DNA of 64,000 nucleotides from Protea cynaroides (GCA_028583415.1 CM053270.1:3932501-3996500), one strand, 5' to 3'. Positions 8,124-18,876 are shown, counted from the stretch's first letter. Notes: generated from the letters alone by a model not told the origin. Translations and numbers: made by a program.

Positions 8124-9365
8124 TCATGGGGTAGGGGGCCTAGGAGGTGTGGGGTCTGCTATATCATAGTCCCGCTCGTAAGCGACCCTGAGCCAGTGCA
8201 CCTGATCCTGTGTGACTCGGAGGCTGCGAGTCAACTGTGCTAGGTCACGGCTCATCTCCCGCTGAGCGTCCCTGAGCTCCATAAACATACCCATCACTGA
8301 GTCGGGAGGAGGCTGAGATGGTCCAGCTGTGGGGACAGATGGTGGTGGTGCAGGTGCAGGCTGTGGGGCAGGCACTGGTGCTTCCCCAGCCATATCGTCA
8401 TCGTCGTCATCACCTATCTCTGCCGCATAGGCCGCATTGGCCGCGGCTGTTGCTGTTGCTGCCGCTGCTACTCTCCCAAGTGGACGAGGGCGAGCCTCCA
8501 ACTCGTCGTCACTAACCGGCAGATCGACCATCTGCATCCTCTGTATCGCATCCCAGTCGATGTCGGAGGTCATGGTGTCCTTGACGGCTACCTCTCCTCT
8601 GAAACTCACGCCCAGACGGCGAAGAATGAAAGTGACGAGACGGCCATAGGGAAGGTTGCTGGCCCGATCGGCCATGGCCGTACGATGCATAGTCCGGATG
8701 ATGAGGTAGGGAAGTGAGATCTGCTCCCCTGTGCAGACACAATAGGTGACGTACTGGGTGAGCTGGGACAACTCACTGTAGTGGCCGCTCTGTGGCACTA
8801 TGTTGTGCTGAATAATGCGACTATATACCCGAGGTATAGGCCTCAGGCTAGCCGCCTTCATAGGGGCTCCAGGGTTTAAGATCTGATGCGCTATCTCTCG
8901 GCGCAAATCATCAGTCAAATAACCTTTCGCCTTGGGGGCGCAGACCAAATCTCCATCATTGGGAACCCCAAGAAGATCGGCTAACTGGTGGGTGTTAAAT
9001 GAGAAATGTACACCCCGGACGTAGCTGGTAATGCGTAGATCCCTACACTGGTTCGGATCTTTGACATCCCCTTCGAGTTCCAAGTTTGCATAGAAGTGCT
9101 TGACCAAGTTAGGGCGTGTGGTCTCCGTGTATGAAATAACCGGCAACCAACCTAGAGCGCCAAAAGCCGTCTCCACATTGAACCGGTGCAGTTGTTCCAC
9201 GTTGACCCGGCGCCCTGACTCAATACTTTTGTTATCAAACCATGGAAACCGAGCTTGAGCTTCCAAGGAGCGAAACCATAGCTCATCTATCTGTGGAGCT
9301 GGCGGAGAGGGAACCCGAGAACTAGAACCATGTGAGCATTTCCCGAGAGTACGTCTGGGAGCCAT
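8124..9365 (-). CDS. Intact antisense gene of element A: plant transposon-like protein, 413 aa
   Basis: Start ATG at 9365, stop at 8124, uninterrupted. Residues about 25-260 form the conserved core shared with B, C and D: FRSLEAQARF, KSIESGR.VN, F.VETAFGALGWLPVI, PNLVKHFYANLE, LRITSYVRGVHFSF, LADLLGVPNDGD, IIQHNIVPQSGHYSELSQLTQY, LPYLIIRTM and NLPYGRLVTFILRRLGV. Then come an Ala-rich acidic linker with an Asp run, a Pro-rich stretch, a charged coiled-coil-like tail and a Pro-rich end. It resembles the plant family labelled 'putative plant transposon protein' (Transposase_32-like). No catalytic motif is obvious. A 5'UTR intron and TATA-like box lie upstream, so it has its own transcription unit opposite to the retroelement. 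It is kept intact while gag and pol have decayed, but that may be chance. Confidence 0.8.
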   Translation of the reverse strand: MAPRRTLGKCSHGSSSRVPSPPAPQIDELWFRSLEAQARFPWFDNKSIESGRRVNVEQLHRFNVETAFGALGWLPVISYTETTRPNLVKHFYANLELEGDVKDPNQCRDLRITSYVRGVHFSFNTHQLADLLGVPNDGDLVCAPKAKGYLTDDLRREIAHQILNPGAPMKAASLRPIPRVYSRIIQHNIVPQSGHYSELSQLTQYVTYCVCTGEQISLPYLIIRTMHRTAMADRASNLPYGRLVTFILRRLGVSFRGEVAVKDTMTSDIDWDAIQRMQMVDLPVSDDELEARPRPLGRVAAAATATAAANAAYAAEIGDDDDDDMAGEAPVPAPQPAPAPPPSVPTAGPSQPPPDSVMGMFMELRDAQREMSRDLAQLTRSLRVTQDQVHWLRVAYERDYDIADPTPPRPPTP

Positions 9366-9373
9366 TTAAAAAT

Positions 9374-9811
9374 CTGCAAAACAAAAGAAAATAAGATAAA
9401 AGTTAGAAAATTTTCAAAATTTCGGCAGCATAACGACAGTAATTTGGGAAAAAGCCTCGAACTCACCCAAAAACATGGGGAGGAGGACTTACGTAACCCC
9501 CACACTCTTCAACAAACCAATCACAAACAATTACAACATGAAATTTCAAGAAATTTAGAAAAATCAAGAAATTTCGAAATTTTTGGGAAACCTAGGTTAA
9601 AAAGTGTAAAAATTCGATTTTTATCAAAACCATTCGGTGGAACCCCAAATTGGTTGAGGGCTTTTGCTCTTGGGGGTCCCTAAACCCTTTCCAAGCCGAA
9701 GGAAAAGAATTCCTACGGTTAAATCATCTCGAACAAAGAAAAAACCTAAATTTCTACATATAGACGATATGGAAAACTTATAAAAATATGAGAGAGAGGG
9801 AGGAAACCTAC
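9374..9811 (-). other. Predicted 5'UTR intron of the antisense gene of A
   Basis: On the minus strand the 5' splice site is CTCCAG|GTAGGT (intron from 9811) and the 3' splice site is TTGTTTTGCAG (intron end 9374), eight bases before the ATG. Element B has a 433-bp counterpart (20554-20986) with similar internal sequence, including the shared stretch around 9440-9510 and 20605-20680. The length and T-rich minus strand fit a plant intron. No transcript evidence is available here. Confidence 0.6.
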
Positions 9812-9952
9812 CTGGAGACGATGTTCCACCCTTGGAATGGAAGAAATCGGCTTCTAAAAGTACCGGCCGGACTGTAGCAACTCAGTTGGGCAGAGAAGAA
9901 TCGCCACCAGAGAGGAGGAAGAAAGAAAAGTGAGAAAATTTCTCACTTTTTG

Positions 9953-9964
9953 CGATTTTAAAGT
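9953..9964 (-). promoter_or_regulatory. TATA-like box of the antisense gene of A
   Basis: On the minus strand the sequence is CTTTAAAATCGC. An identical CTTTAAAATCGC lies at the same place in B (plus coordinates 21128-21139). Downstream both share CTCTC..GGTGGCGATTC and GAGTTGCTACAGT before the 5'UTR splice site. Immediately upstream lies the ACCGGT cluster in both. Confidence 0.5.
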
Positions 9965-9976
9965 CAATTCTGGGCA

Positions 9977-10227
9977 TACCGGTCGACGGTTTTGCCTATA
10001 CCGGTCGACCGGTATCACCCCAGGTGTGCGACCGCTATGTCTCGGTCAGAAAAAATTTTCTGACTGGTCGACTATACCGGTCGCAACACTGTATACAGAG
10101 TGTCGACCAGTATCTCCCAGGCATGCGACCGCTATGTCTCGGTCAGAATTTTAATTCTGACCGGTCGACTATACCGGTCGCAGCATATTCCACAGGGGTG
10201 CGACCGGTATGTTGCGACCGGTACGCA
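9977..10227. promoter_or_regulatory. Internal ACCGGT cluster of element A
   Basis: About ten copies or one-base variants of TACCGGTCG/CGACCGGTA, including TATACCGGTCGACCGGTATC and GACCGGTCGACTATACCGG. Located between the antisense TATA-like box and the gag leader, so it could act on both directions. It is the third cluster of the same motif in this element. Larger units are also visible: GCGACCGCTATGTCTCGGTC occurs at 10028 and 10127. Confidence 0.75.
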
Positions 10228-10392
10228 CCAAAGTGCCAGAAAAAAAAATTGAATTTAAAATTTCTAAAATTGTGTAAATTGAAATGTTACTTCTCGACTA
10301 TTTTCCCTTGCGTTATTCAAGACTAACACTACTATTATTGATGTTCTCACGTGTTATGTCTTCTTCTCAGATCCAAATAAAAATAATCTGAG

Positions 10393-11672
10393 ATGGCAGG
10401 CGGGAACGGTCGAAGGGGGCGGAAGCGTCATCAGGCCAGGATGCGCCTAGAAGAAGAGCAAGCTGAACAAGACCAGGTTAGAGAACCAAGTCCTGAAGTG
10501 GAGGAGGAACAGGTCCCGGAAGTACCAACAAATCTACCTGGCCCACCTCACAGGAATTCTGAGACCATCGTTACAAACTTAGTCTATCAGATGCAGGCTC
10601 AACAGAAGGAATTTCTGAGCGAAGTACTGAAGATGCTCAGGCCAACAGGTTCAGTTCCCGCTGGAAATACGCCCGAGTCAGGAGGAATTAACACTACCCA
10701 ACCGATGCAGAGTAGCCCAAGGCCGAGGGGCCAAGCACAAAATGTACCACCACCGCATCGGTTTCCGTCGCCTTCTGCGTACCTGGGAGCTTATCCGTAT
10801 CCACCACCATGGTACGGAGCAGACACACAGGGACAGCATGATCTGAGCAGGTTAGTGGACAGATTCTTGAAGTTGAAACCTTCATCGTTCACGGGCAGGA
10901 CAGGGAAACCATTGTGGCCAGCACAGTGGGTTTCTGAAATGGAAAAGAACTTCCGACTGATGACTTGCACTGAGGAGGAGAAGGTTCTTTTTGCCACTCA
11001 TATGTTAAGGGAAGACGTCAATGCTTGGTGGAATTCTACTCGGGCATATCTGGAGAATAAGTATACCCTGGTTGATTGGGAAGTGTTTAAAGCGGCTTTC
11101 TTCGACAAATACTTTCCGAAGAGCTTCAGAGATCAAATGGAGAGAGAGTTTCTCAATCTGCAGCAATCTCAGTCGACCGTAGATGCTTATCAGCAGAGAT
11201 ACGAAGAGCTATTCTTCTTCGCACCAGCCAGTATGCAGGAGGAGGAGACCAAGACACGTAGGTTCACCATGGGACTACGTGGAAGCATCAGAGAGCACCT
11301 TTTGGGTCTGGACAAGAAGACCTACAATGAGGCGGTGCAGGTTGCGGAGGGTGATAGAGTCCAGTCAGAGGGACAGCTTCTTCGCTCAGAATAGGGGAGT
11401 GAAGAGATCCGCTGGTGAGAGCTCGGGTGGCGGTAATACTAGACCCTTCCGCCCATACAGGGCACAGACCGCTACAGCACCTGCGAGAAACAACCCGGCA
11501 CCACCTGTGCCACAGTTCGCTAGACCCAACCCAAATATCAAATGTTATAACTGTCAGCAGCTGGGACATGTTGCAAGGAACAGCACACTACCTAAGAAGC
11601 AAGTTCCCCAGCAAGGAAGAGTTTATGCGGTCACCACTGAAGAGGCAGCCACATCACCTGATGTGGTAACTG
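10393..11672 (+). pseudogene. gag: Gag of element A (one frameshift)
   Basis: ATG at 10393 follows the 3' splice site ending at 10370. A basic, Glu-rich N-terminus is followed by a Pro-rich linker, then the Retrotrans_gag core (residues about 155-310: LVDRFLKLKP.SFTG, AQWVSEMEKNFRLM, NAWWN, FFDKYFPKSFRDQMEREFLNL, YEELFFFAP, FTMGLRGSIREH). An extra G near 11346 shifts the frame. The remainder (RVIESSQRDSFFAQNRG, then the zinc knuckle) continues in the next frame to 11672. The knuckle CYNCQQLGHVARNS has lost its last Cys (Ser instead). Gag forms the virus-like particle and binds genomic RNA. Confidence 0.85.
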
Positions 11673-11750
11673 GTATGACTCTATCCCTTACTATTTGGTT
11701 TATTCTTTCAGTTGCATGAGCATATAAAACTAAGGGGCAATATATTCCAG
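11673..11750 (+). other. 78-bp intron between gag and protease of element A
   Basis: GTATGACT..TATTCCAG. Removing it joins VVT-G to IVNVAGLPARVLFDSGAT in frame. Unspliced, the Gag frame stops 16 codons into the intron (TGA at 11717). B and C have introns at the identical codon phase (79 and 71 bp), so it is an old feature of the group and can separate Gag from Gag-Pol. Confidence 0.75.
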
Positions 11751-14700
11751 GGATTGTCAATGTAGCTGGTTTACCCGCCAGAGTATTATTTGACTCTGGG
11801 GCCACGCACTCCTTCGTTTCTATTTCTTTTGGGAAGCGAATGGAGTTACCAATCAAGCATATGAACCCAAGCTTGATAGTTCGCTCTCCACTAGGAGTCG
11901 AAGCGGTTTTGACCGAATATTATGGACCATGTATTGTATGTATTGAGGGCTGAGACTTAGAAGCAAACCTAGTAATACTTGAGATGGTAGATTTTGATGT
12001 CATTTTGGGGATGGATTGGCTAGGCCTTCATTCGGCCGTCCTTTTATGTGGTGAAAGGAAGCTTGTGCTTACTGACAAAGAGGGAAGGGAATATAGTTTC
12101 GTGGGGATTAAGCTATCTAGGAAGCGGAAGCTGATCCTCTCCGCCCTAAAAACTAAGAGATGCTTGGAAAAAGGGGGAGTGGGTTATCTCGTATCTGTAG
12201 TCGATCTCACGGCAGAGTCACTCAAGATGGAAGATATAGATGTGGTTTGGGAGTTTCCAGATGTGTTTCCAGAGGAGCTTCCAGGCTTACCACCAGACAG
12301 GGCTACAGAATTTGTGATAGACCTTATGCCAGGTTCGGCGCCGGTAACTAAAGCACCATACAGGATGGCCCCGACCGAGTTAAAGGAGTTGAAGACCTAA
12401 TTACAAGAATTGCTGGATAAGGGCTTCATACGACCTAGTATATCGCCTTGGGGAGCACCTGTATTATTCGTCAAGAAGAAGGATGGAAGTGTACGGCTAT
12501 GTATTGACTACCATGAGCTGAACAAGTTGACGATCAAGAATCGGTATCTTTTGCCTAGGATCGATGATCTGTTCGATCAGCTGCAGGGTGCAAAGGTTTT
12601 CTCGAAGATTGATCTCCGATCGGGGTATCACCAATTGAAGATCAAGGCCGGAGATATTCCGAAGATTGCTTTCAGAATGAGGTATGGGCATTATGAGTTT
12701 CTGGTTATGTCTTTCGGGTTGACCAATGCTCCAGCATCGTTTATGGAACTGATGAACCGAGTGTTCCATGATATGTTGGACACTTTGGTCATCGTATTCA
12801 TCGATGACATATTAATTTACTCTAAGGACATGGAGACTCATACAACGCATTTGAGGGCAGCCCTACAACGGCTGAGAGATGTGAAGCTTTATGCAAAATT
12901 CAAGAAGTGCGAGTTTTGGCTGAAGGAAGTGGCTTTCTTGGGCCATGTTGTGTCTGGAGACGGTATCAAGGTTGATCCAAGTAAGATAGCTGCTATAGTA
13001 GGATGGGAAGCACCAAAATCTGTTGCGTAGATTCGTAGTTTCCTTGGGTTGGCTGGTTATTATAGAAGATTCATGGAAGATTACTCCAGGATCGCTGTTC
13101 CACTCACCAGATTGACCAAGAAAGGAGAGAAATTCATATGGACAGATGAGTGCGAGAAGTGCTTTCAGACTTTGAAGTCAAGACTAGTCTCTGCACCTAT
13201 CTTGACCATCCCGGAACCAAGCGTACCATTTACTTTATATACGGATGCTTCGGGGTTGGGTATCGGGTGTGTATTGATGCAAGGAGAACAGGTGATTGCT
13301 TACGCATCAAGACAGTTAAAGGAGCATGAGAAGAACTATCCTACGCATGACTTGGAGCTAGCAGCGGTTATTCACGCAATCAAGACTTGGAGACACTTCT
13401 TTGTACGGTGAGAAGTTTCAGATCAAGTCAGATCACAAGAGCTTAACTTATCTTTTCACTCAGAAGGATCTGAATATGAGACAGAGGAGATGGCTGGAAT
13501 TGTTGAAAGATTATGATTGCGACATCCAGTACCATTTGGGTAAAGCAAATGTGGTGGCTGACACCTTAAGCAAAAAGTGGGCATCGAAACCTGAGGTAGG
13601 ACCAAGTACAAATGCTGCATTGTGTGCTGCAGCCTCGAGTTCAATGGAAATTGATGAAGAACATATTATCGAAACTGCAGAAGATCCAGTCGAGCAAGGC
13701 TTGATTCATAAGTTCACTATGATGTTTGCCACATTGAAGATCTCACCGGGTCTAATTGATGAAGTCAAAGTAGCAATCCTACAAGATCCATATCTCAAGA
13801 CAGTGCAGGAGGACTTAGAGAAGGGTACGTGCAATCCTGAATTTACCTTGGAATCAGACAAAGTACTCAAGTATCGCGGACGGTTATGTATACCTGAGAG
13901 CGAAGACTGCGATATCAGAGGTCGAGTTATGACTGAAGCCCATTACACTCCATATTCGGTACATCCAGGAAGTACCAAGATGTACCATGACCTAAGAAGA
14001 CTATATTGGTGGAGGGGTATGAAAGCAGATATAGCTCGTTTCGTGTTCCAATGTCTGAATTGTCAACAAGTTAAAGCGGAAAGGCAAAGACCCGCAGGTT
14101 TACTACAGCCGTTACCAGAACCTGCATGGAAGTGAGATTGTATCACCATGGATTTCGTCACTGGCTTACCTTTGACACCAAGGTCAGTGGATGCAGTTTG
14201 GGTTATAGTAGATCGACTCACCAAGACAGCTCGATTTATTGCGGTCAGACCTCAGTATACCATGGAGAAACTGCCCAAGTTATATGTTGATAATATAGTC
14301 AGACTTCATGGCGTTCCGGGAGAGTATAATATCCGACGGAGATCCCCATTTTACATCAAAGTTCCGGAAAGGATTACGAAAGCTATGGGAACCAAGTTGA
14401 AGTTCAGGACAGCTTTTCACCCTCGGACGGACGGACGGACGGTCGAGCGAACTATTCAAATTTTGGAAGATTTGCTCCGAGCTTGTGCATTAGATTTCAA
14501 AGGAGCTTGGGATGAGAAGCTATCACTTATCGAGTTTGCTTACAACAACAGTTATCAGGCTACAATTCAGATGGCCCCGTATGAAACACTCTATGGGAAG
14601 AAGTGTCGTACACCTCTGTTATGGAATGAAGTGGGGGAAAGAAGAATTGTAGGACCGGAGTTTGTTGAAGAAATTTGCCAAGTGATTGATCAGATCAAAG

Positions 14701-15230
14701 AGAGAGTAAAGACAGCTCAAGTTCGACAGAAGCACTATGCGGATAATCGACGTCGAGATCTGGAGTTTGCAGTGGGTGACAAAGTATTCTTGAAGGTATC
14801 ACCGGTGCGAGGTCTGAAACGGTTTGGTAAAAAGGGGAAGCTATGCCCCAGGTATGTGGGACCATATGAGATATTAAATCGACGTGGTAATGTAGCATAT
14901 TAATTGGCTCTACCACCATCTATGTCTAGCGTTCATAATGTGTTCCATGTATCATTACTGAAGAAGTATGTCAGAGATCCATCGCATATCTTGATCGCTG
15001 ATCCTCCAAACTTGACTGAAGACTTAACTTTCGAAGTGGTGCCTGTAATGCTCTCGAGTCGAAAAGTTCAGCAACTTCGAACCAAGGATATCCACTATGT
15101 GAAGGTGCATTGGAGAAGCCAAAATGTGGAGGAAATTACTTGGGAAGAAGAGAGCGCGATGAGGAAGGAGTACCCTAACCTTTTTGACGATCAAGGTACG
15201 TTCAAATTTCGAGGCCGAAATTTCTTTTAA
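11751..15230 (+). pseudogene. pol: Pol of element A: PR-RT-RH-IN-chromodomain, several breaks
   Basis: Order: protease DSGAT (11792-11806); RT with FVKKKDGS, DLRSGYHQ, catalytic FIDD (12797-12808); RNase H TDAS (13241-13252); integrase zinc finger H..H..CLNC (about 13937-14065), DFVTGLP, a V-ERTIQILED block; GKLCPRYVGPYEI and a C-terminal chromodomain-like end (HWRSQNVEEITWEEE..YPNLF). Stops: TGA 11951, TAA 12398, TAG 13028, TGA 14133, TAA 14900. Frameshifts lie near 13400 and near 14318, where the SDRDPRF block with the second catalytic Asp is scrambled. Not functional. Most stops fit cytosine deamination. Confidence 0.9.
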
Positions 15231-15296
15231 GGGTGGGGGAGTTTTAGAACCTACATGCAAATTTCGGGACGAAATTTCTTTTAAGGGTGGTGGAGT
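15231..15296 (+). other. End of pol and polypurine tract of element A
   Basis: Contains a short duplication: CAAATTTCG.GGC/GACGAAATTTCTTTTAAGGGTGG occurs at about 15203-15237 and again at 15258-15292, so the PPT region (TTTTAAGGGTGG) is present twice. The second copy directly adjoins the 3' LTR (TGGAGT|TGTAAGACC) and would be the functional one. Confidence 0.6.
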
Positions 15297-16565
15297 TGTA
15301 AGACCCGCACTCTGAAAATCCGGTCTAAACCTTGGTTTTGTGTCGTGACAGGTCTTCCGATCATCACCGAGCCAGACGGGGCAAGCGGATAACAAACAGG
15401 TACAAAATCGGACCGAAGTCGACCAATTATACCTGATTTTAGGTATACCGGTCGATGGTACCGGTCTTGGTACCGGTCGACCGGTATGGCCTGCACAGCT
15501 ATGTGCGGGAATTTGGAAATTGGTCTCTGCGGGTCCTGCTTTCCTGATTTCGAATCCTAGAAGTTTCCTAATCCTAGTAGGGTTACTAAATCCTATTTTT
15601 AGCCTATAAATACACCCTTAAACCTCCTCAAATCCTTTCCATTGTCTCTCACAAACCCTAGAGAAGAGAAAGAGGTTGGAAAGGAGAAGGGGCTAGGAAG
15701 AAGAAGGAGGTGCCACCATTACCGTTCGACGACGCTCTCATTACGCCAGTCGACGGTAAGTGTTTGAATCCGTCTTCTTACCCTATGTTAGTTCTGTGGG
15801 TGGATCAATACCATGCAAAGTAGGTATTGATCTAAAACCCTAAATTGGCCAATAAACCCTAAGTTGTCGTTAAACCCTAGATTCGAGTTTCGAGATGATA
15901 TTCATCGAAACGAGACTTGAATGAGTTGGGGATAACTCTAACTCAAAACCTAGACTTAGAATGGATAGGAGAAACCCTGAAAATCCATGGAGGATGATCG
16001 TCGGCAGTCGAAAAACCCATGTATGGTCTTCCGGAGACATACCGGTCGACTATACCGGTTGCACATAGTGCGACCGGTATGTTGCGACCGCTACCTCTCG
16101 GGAGGTTATCTGTGGGGACCGACTGACCATACCGGTCGCCAGTCTTTCCCACAGAGCTGCGACCGGTACATGCCACCGGTCAGCTCTGTGAGGGTATTTT
16201 GTGATCTTTGTTGGTTTCCGACCAACGTGAAACCCTAAGAAAAATATTCTAATGAAACCCTAATAATATTGTAGGACTTGTGACATATCGTTTGGATCTT
16301 GCGACGTGGAGCAAGTTATCGAACGAGCGTCAGGTAAGGGAATCTGACCTAAACCTAATAATTAATGGACAGTAAATCGTTGTTAATCATTGAATATCTA
16401 TGATATGATGTTTGTGCATATTCACATGCCATCCTTTACTTTCAGTTATTATTATTGTTCATGCATTGATAGGATGTGATTGTTAGGCATGTGATTGTTT
16501 TCGTTGGTGTGTGGAGTGGGGCATGGGCCTGGGATCGCTCTTCACACTAGCATTTTTTGTAGTAT
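15297..16565 (+). repeat. 3' LTR of element A, first part
   Basis: Matches 5430-6699 with about 1-2% differences and is cut by element B after AGTAT (16561-16565). TATA box 15605-15612, splice site copy at 15756, motif clusters at about 15437-15488 and 16032-16195. Confidence 0.95.
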
Positions 16566-16732
16566 TGTAAGAACCGTGCTCTAAAACCCGGTTTAACCAT
16601 GGTTTTATGCGATGGCAGGTGCCCCAATCATAATCGGACCGGAAAGCGAAGCTGGGCAAGGGACCACGCAAGAAGTCGGGTGAAGAACCAATCATTTTCA
16701 GGTACGAAAAATGTGTAAAATTGGCTAAGTAC

Positions 16733-16915
16733 ATACCGGTCTCACCATACCGGTCTCACCATACCGGATGCACTATAGTGCAACCGGTATGGCATACCGG
16801 TCTCACCATACCGGTCTCACCATACCGGATGCACTATCCTGCAACCGGTATGGCATACCGGTCGCACTATACCGGTCTCGCTATCCTGCGACCGGTATGT
16901 GCGAGACCGGTATGT
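16733..16915. promoter_or_regulatory. ACCGGT motif cluster 1 in LTR of B (tandem)
   Basis: A minisatellite-like array. CATACCGGTCTCAC occurs repeatedly, then CATACCGGATGCACTAT and TGCAACCGGTATGG, and the whole block of about 65 bp is duplicated (16733-16797 and 16794-16858). At least ten ACCGGT cores occur in 180 bp. In B the flanking bases are TACCGGTCTC/GAGACCGGTA, compared with TACCGGTCGA/C in A. Confidence 0.8.
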
Positions 16916-17399
16916 GTTCGGAGCAGTGTTTCTCTCAAAAATGGAAACTTAAAGTTTCCATATGAGGGGGGAGCGTGTTTTGGACGGCCTCCCTCTATTA
17001 ATAGAGGGGGAGACACTCCGTGAACCCCTTTGTTCTGAGAAGGAGTTGAGGGTTCAAGGAGGTTGACGCCGCCAAGGAAGGAGCTGCCGGTGGAGGAACT
17101 CGCCGCCAACTGACAACCGCTACCGGTAAAGTGCTCTATCCTTCCTGTAGGGTTGTTTATCGGATCGGAGCCGCGAAGCGGCGTGAGATCTGATGGAAAA
17201 TGCTTAGATTCCTTTCGTCTTTCTTTCGGATCTGGTTGGTTTTTGGCATTCTAGCCAAGATCCGTAGGACCCTTCAGAGACTGGACCTTAGCAGAAGATA
17301 GGTGAAACCTTAGGGAGCTACCGTGGAGACCTCGATCTTGGAAATCACGCCGTAGGGTATATCCTTGGGAAAGTTCCGCGGTATGGGCCGCGGTGTATA

Positions 17400-17630
17400 C
17401 CGCCGGCACCATACCGGTCGCACTCAGCCAGATCTGAGTGAGACCGGTATGTGTGCATCCGGTATGCATACCGCTGGCACCATACCGGTCGCACTCAGTC
17501 AGATCTGAGTGAGACCGGTATGTGTGCATCCGGTATGCATACCGGTCTCACCCATACCGGTCTCACCCATACCGGTCTCACCATACCGGTCTCACTATCC
17601 TGCGACCGGTATGTGCGAGACCGGTATGTG
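17400..17630. promoter_or_regulatory. ACCGGT motif cluster 2 in LTR of B (tandem)
   Basis: Two copies of a unit of about 66 bp (about 17399-17465 and 17466-17531) hold CACCATACCGGTCGCACTC, AGATCTGAGTGAGACCGG and GCATCCGGTATGCATACCG, followed by four tandem CATACCGGTCTCAC units. Placement equals cluster 2 of A and C. Confidence 0.8.
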
Positions 17631-18739
17631 TTCCCGAGCCCTGTTTGTGCCGGGAAAGCCAGGTTTTGGCTTCTAAAACTCTAATAAATGGAAATTAACA
17701 TGAAAATATGGTTGTGTAGGACTTGTATGTGAAACTTCTGACGCCGAAAAGGATTAACACCACGCATCAGGTAAGGGACAAGACCCGAAACTTAAATTTA
17801 AGATTTAATAATAAACCTTAGAGAGCTCTTTAATTTTCTGTATCAAATTAAATGCTTGTTTGATGGATTGTGCATATCACATGTCATGTAGTGTAAATTC
17901 TATTTGATTTATCTGTTCATGCATTTCATATGCTAGGTGTGATGGATGTTAGACATGTGATTGTTTTAGTTGGAGTGTGGAATGGGAAGGGCCGGGGCCC
18001 GGGATCATTCCTCACTCCGACGCCTTCGATAGCACCTTATCTTAGCATGCTTGGTATGGGTGGGGTATCGGGGGAGGTTATGGCGGGTGGTCTCCGATGT
18101 TGACGTTGATCCTGGCCGCAGTGATGTGGCATGGTGATCTCTCGATGTCGACGTTGACCTGGCCATGACGCTCTAGCCCTATCCTTATGCCATAGGGAGC
18201 GATGTTGGGATAGGGCCTACTGCGTATAGTTCCATCTTGGTATGCTTGTTGCGGGTAGGGTATCGGGGGAGGTGAGGTATTGTGGTCTCCGACTGGCCTG
18301 CACGCTCTAGCTCTATCCCTATGCCGTAGACGGCTGTACTAGGGTGGAGCCTACTTGTATTGACATCTAGGACTGGTTAGAAACGGAACCCACTTGCAAG
18401 CCCTTGCCAATAGGGGTTTAGGTACTGGTACGGTATGGGGTATCGGGAGGGAGGGACGTGGGATTGTGGTTCTTCCCGCCCGCCGGACTCGAGTTCTATC
18501 TCTATACCGGAGTGAGTGATGTGGGGCAACTGATAGTAGTGTGGTAGGAGCCTGACTATTGGGTGTGCTCACACTCTCGTGCATGGAGGTGCGGTGGCCG
18601 CCAAACCTTACCATAGCACAATTGCAAGTTATACCTGGCCCAAAGTGTAATGTTAACTCATGCATGTGGATGTTGCATTGGTCTTGTGCTTTGCTGAGCT
18701 GTGTTGTAGCTCACCCCGATATATATATCTCTTTTTCAG

Positions 18740-18876
18740 ATTTGGATGCAGGGTACACGGTGGAGGACTTCGTGACCGCCTCCACCTCCGAGACGATGGC
18801 TGCCCTAGAGACACAGAGTGTGGAGGATGAGCATGATGCGTTATGCGAGTGCTCCTTCTGTGTCTTTCCTCTTTGA
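18740..18876 (+). CDS. Conserved short LTR exon, Cys-Glu-Cys-x-x-Cys peptide (element B, 5' LTR)
   Basis: After CTTTTTCAG (ends 18739) the frame reads LDAGYTVEDFVTA, MAALETQSVEDEHDALCECSFCVFPL then TGA. The 3' LTR copy (26830-26966) is also open and nearly identical, with APAYS in place of ASTSE. No in-frame ATG sits at the exon start. The upstream candidate exon 17720-17770 gives the shared ASD joint but holds a TAA. Confidence 0.5.

Larger units (their letters stand above)
5889..10370 (+). other. Predicted leader intron of element A sense transcript
   Basis: The 5' splice site GACG|GTAAGTG lies in the LTR at 5889. A pyrimidine tract and CTTCTTCTCAG end at 10370, 22 bases before the gag ATG. 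Elements B (17126 to 21582) and C (1786 to 27987 after removing A) have an equivalent pair. If used, splicing removes the PBS, the whole antisense gene and the ACCGGT cluster, giving a short leader for Gag. The antisense gene then lies inside this intron on the other strand. Inferred from consensus sites only. Confidence 0.5.

Noticed and set aside
8124..9365. Antisense protein as an envelope-like or coat protein
   Set aside because: No signal peptide or membrane segment is visible and it is not at the usual place after pol. The core matches the plant transposon-like family instead.
16733..17630. ACCGGT arrays considered as CRISPR or satellite DNA
   Set aside because: Units are short, overlapping, in both orientations and confined to equivalent sites in LTR elements. 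There are no regular spacers and the context is a plant nuclear genome.
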